From NCBI GenBank assembly GCA_937910255.1, contig CALEOQ010000025.1:1-5939 (forward strand): a stretch of DNA of 5,939 nucleotides, read 5' to 3'. Within the stretch, counting starts at the first letter, position 1; each line of letters starts with the position of its first letter. A program made the position numbers and the translations under genes. Below, in pieces: positions 5,812 to 5,939 of this stretch. The notes beneath the pieces are model-generated. The model searched no databases. It was given only the letters and a program-made list of their open reading frames with translations, and was not told the DNA's origin. This DNA is from an uncultured Caulobacteraceae bacterium (lineage in GTDB: Bacteria > Pseudomonadota > Alphaproteobacteria > Caulobacterales > Caulobacteraceae).

Positions 5812-5939
5812 GCGCGCCCGCCCGCCGCTCTCCCCTGTCCTCTCCCCCCCCACCCTCCACCCTCACGCGCCAGCGCACCCTCTGCCCTCCTCTTCCTCCT
5901 CCATTCCCGTCTCCCTCCCCCTTCCCCTGCACCGCCCCC
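5812..5939. other. C-rich low-complexity contig tail, probably degraded base calls
   Basis: Beyond about 5811 the recognisable PheT sequence stops. The plus strand becomes overwhelmingly C, with T and a few A and G, including long C runs. No codon pattern, protein motif or adapter can be recognised. The frames stay open only because C-rich sequence lacks stop codons. It mirrors the left end, which is C-rich when read outward on the minus strand. I interpret it as an unpolished, low-quality read end rather than genomic DNA. Confidence 0.7.

Noticed and set aside
5656..5853. Upstream 66 codons of the open minus-strand frame leading into pgl
   Set aside because: It shows no Pgl features. The plus strand there encodes PheT, so the frame is open only by composition across a misjoin.
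5812..5939. Continuation of pheT or a proline-rich protein
   Set aside because: No PheT resemblance remains, and long C runs with outward decay point to base-call failure.

Overview
The window looks like one draft-assembly contig from a GC-rich alphaproteobacterium, most likely of the Caulobacterales (Caulobacter/Phenylobacterium-like). This rests on the protein style, the very high GC with strong G/C third-position use, and a clustered Entner-Doudoroff (ED) gene set. The genus is an inference.

All complete genes are on the minus strand, so they read from right to left. From 5655 down to 1831 lies a tightly packed ED operon: the C-terminal half of pgl (6-phosphogluconolactonase), edd (phosphogluconate dehydratase), glk (glucokinase) and eda (KDPG aldolase). 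The pgl stop overlaps the edd Shine-Dalgarno, edd and glk share one base (TGATG), and glk and eda overlap by four bases (GTGA). Translational coupling is therefore likely throughout. Together the enzymes take glucose to glucose-6-phosphate (Glk), then 6-phosphogluconolactone to 6-phosphogluconate (Pgl), to KDPG (Edd), and to pyruvate plus glyceraldehyde-3-phosphate (Eda). Only glucose-6-phosphate dehydrogenase (zwf) is missing. It would be expected upstream of pgl, beyond the break.

From 1830 to 1610 is a 221-base gap without a recognisable gene, holding three inverted repeats. Below it, 1609 to 90 encodes Ffh, the SRP GTPase. Its Gly/Pro/Leu-rich C-terminus is cut by the contig end.

Both ends of the window are artefactual. 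Positions 26-89 are an error-rich copy of the Illumina P7/index adapter, and 1-25 are junk read beyond it. At the right end, pgl is joined at a GGC-rich run (about 5631-5658) to a short plus-strand piece of pheT (phenylalanyl-tRNA synthetase beta chain). After about 5811 this decays into C-rich low-quality sequence. I found no convincing undescribed system. The most important observations concern assembly integrity, followed by the complete coupled ED operon and the palindromes upstream of ffh.
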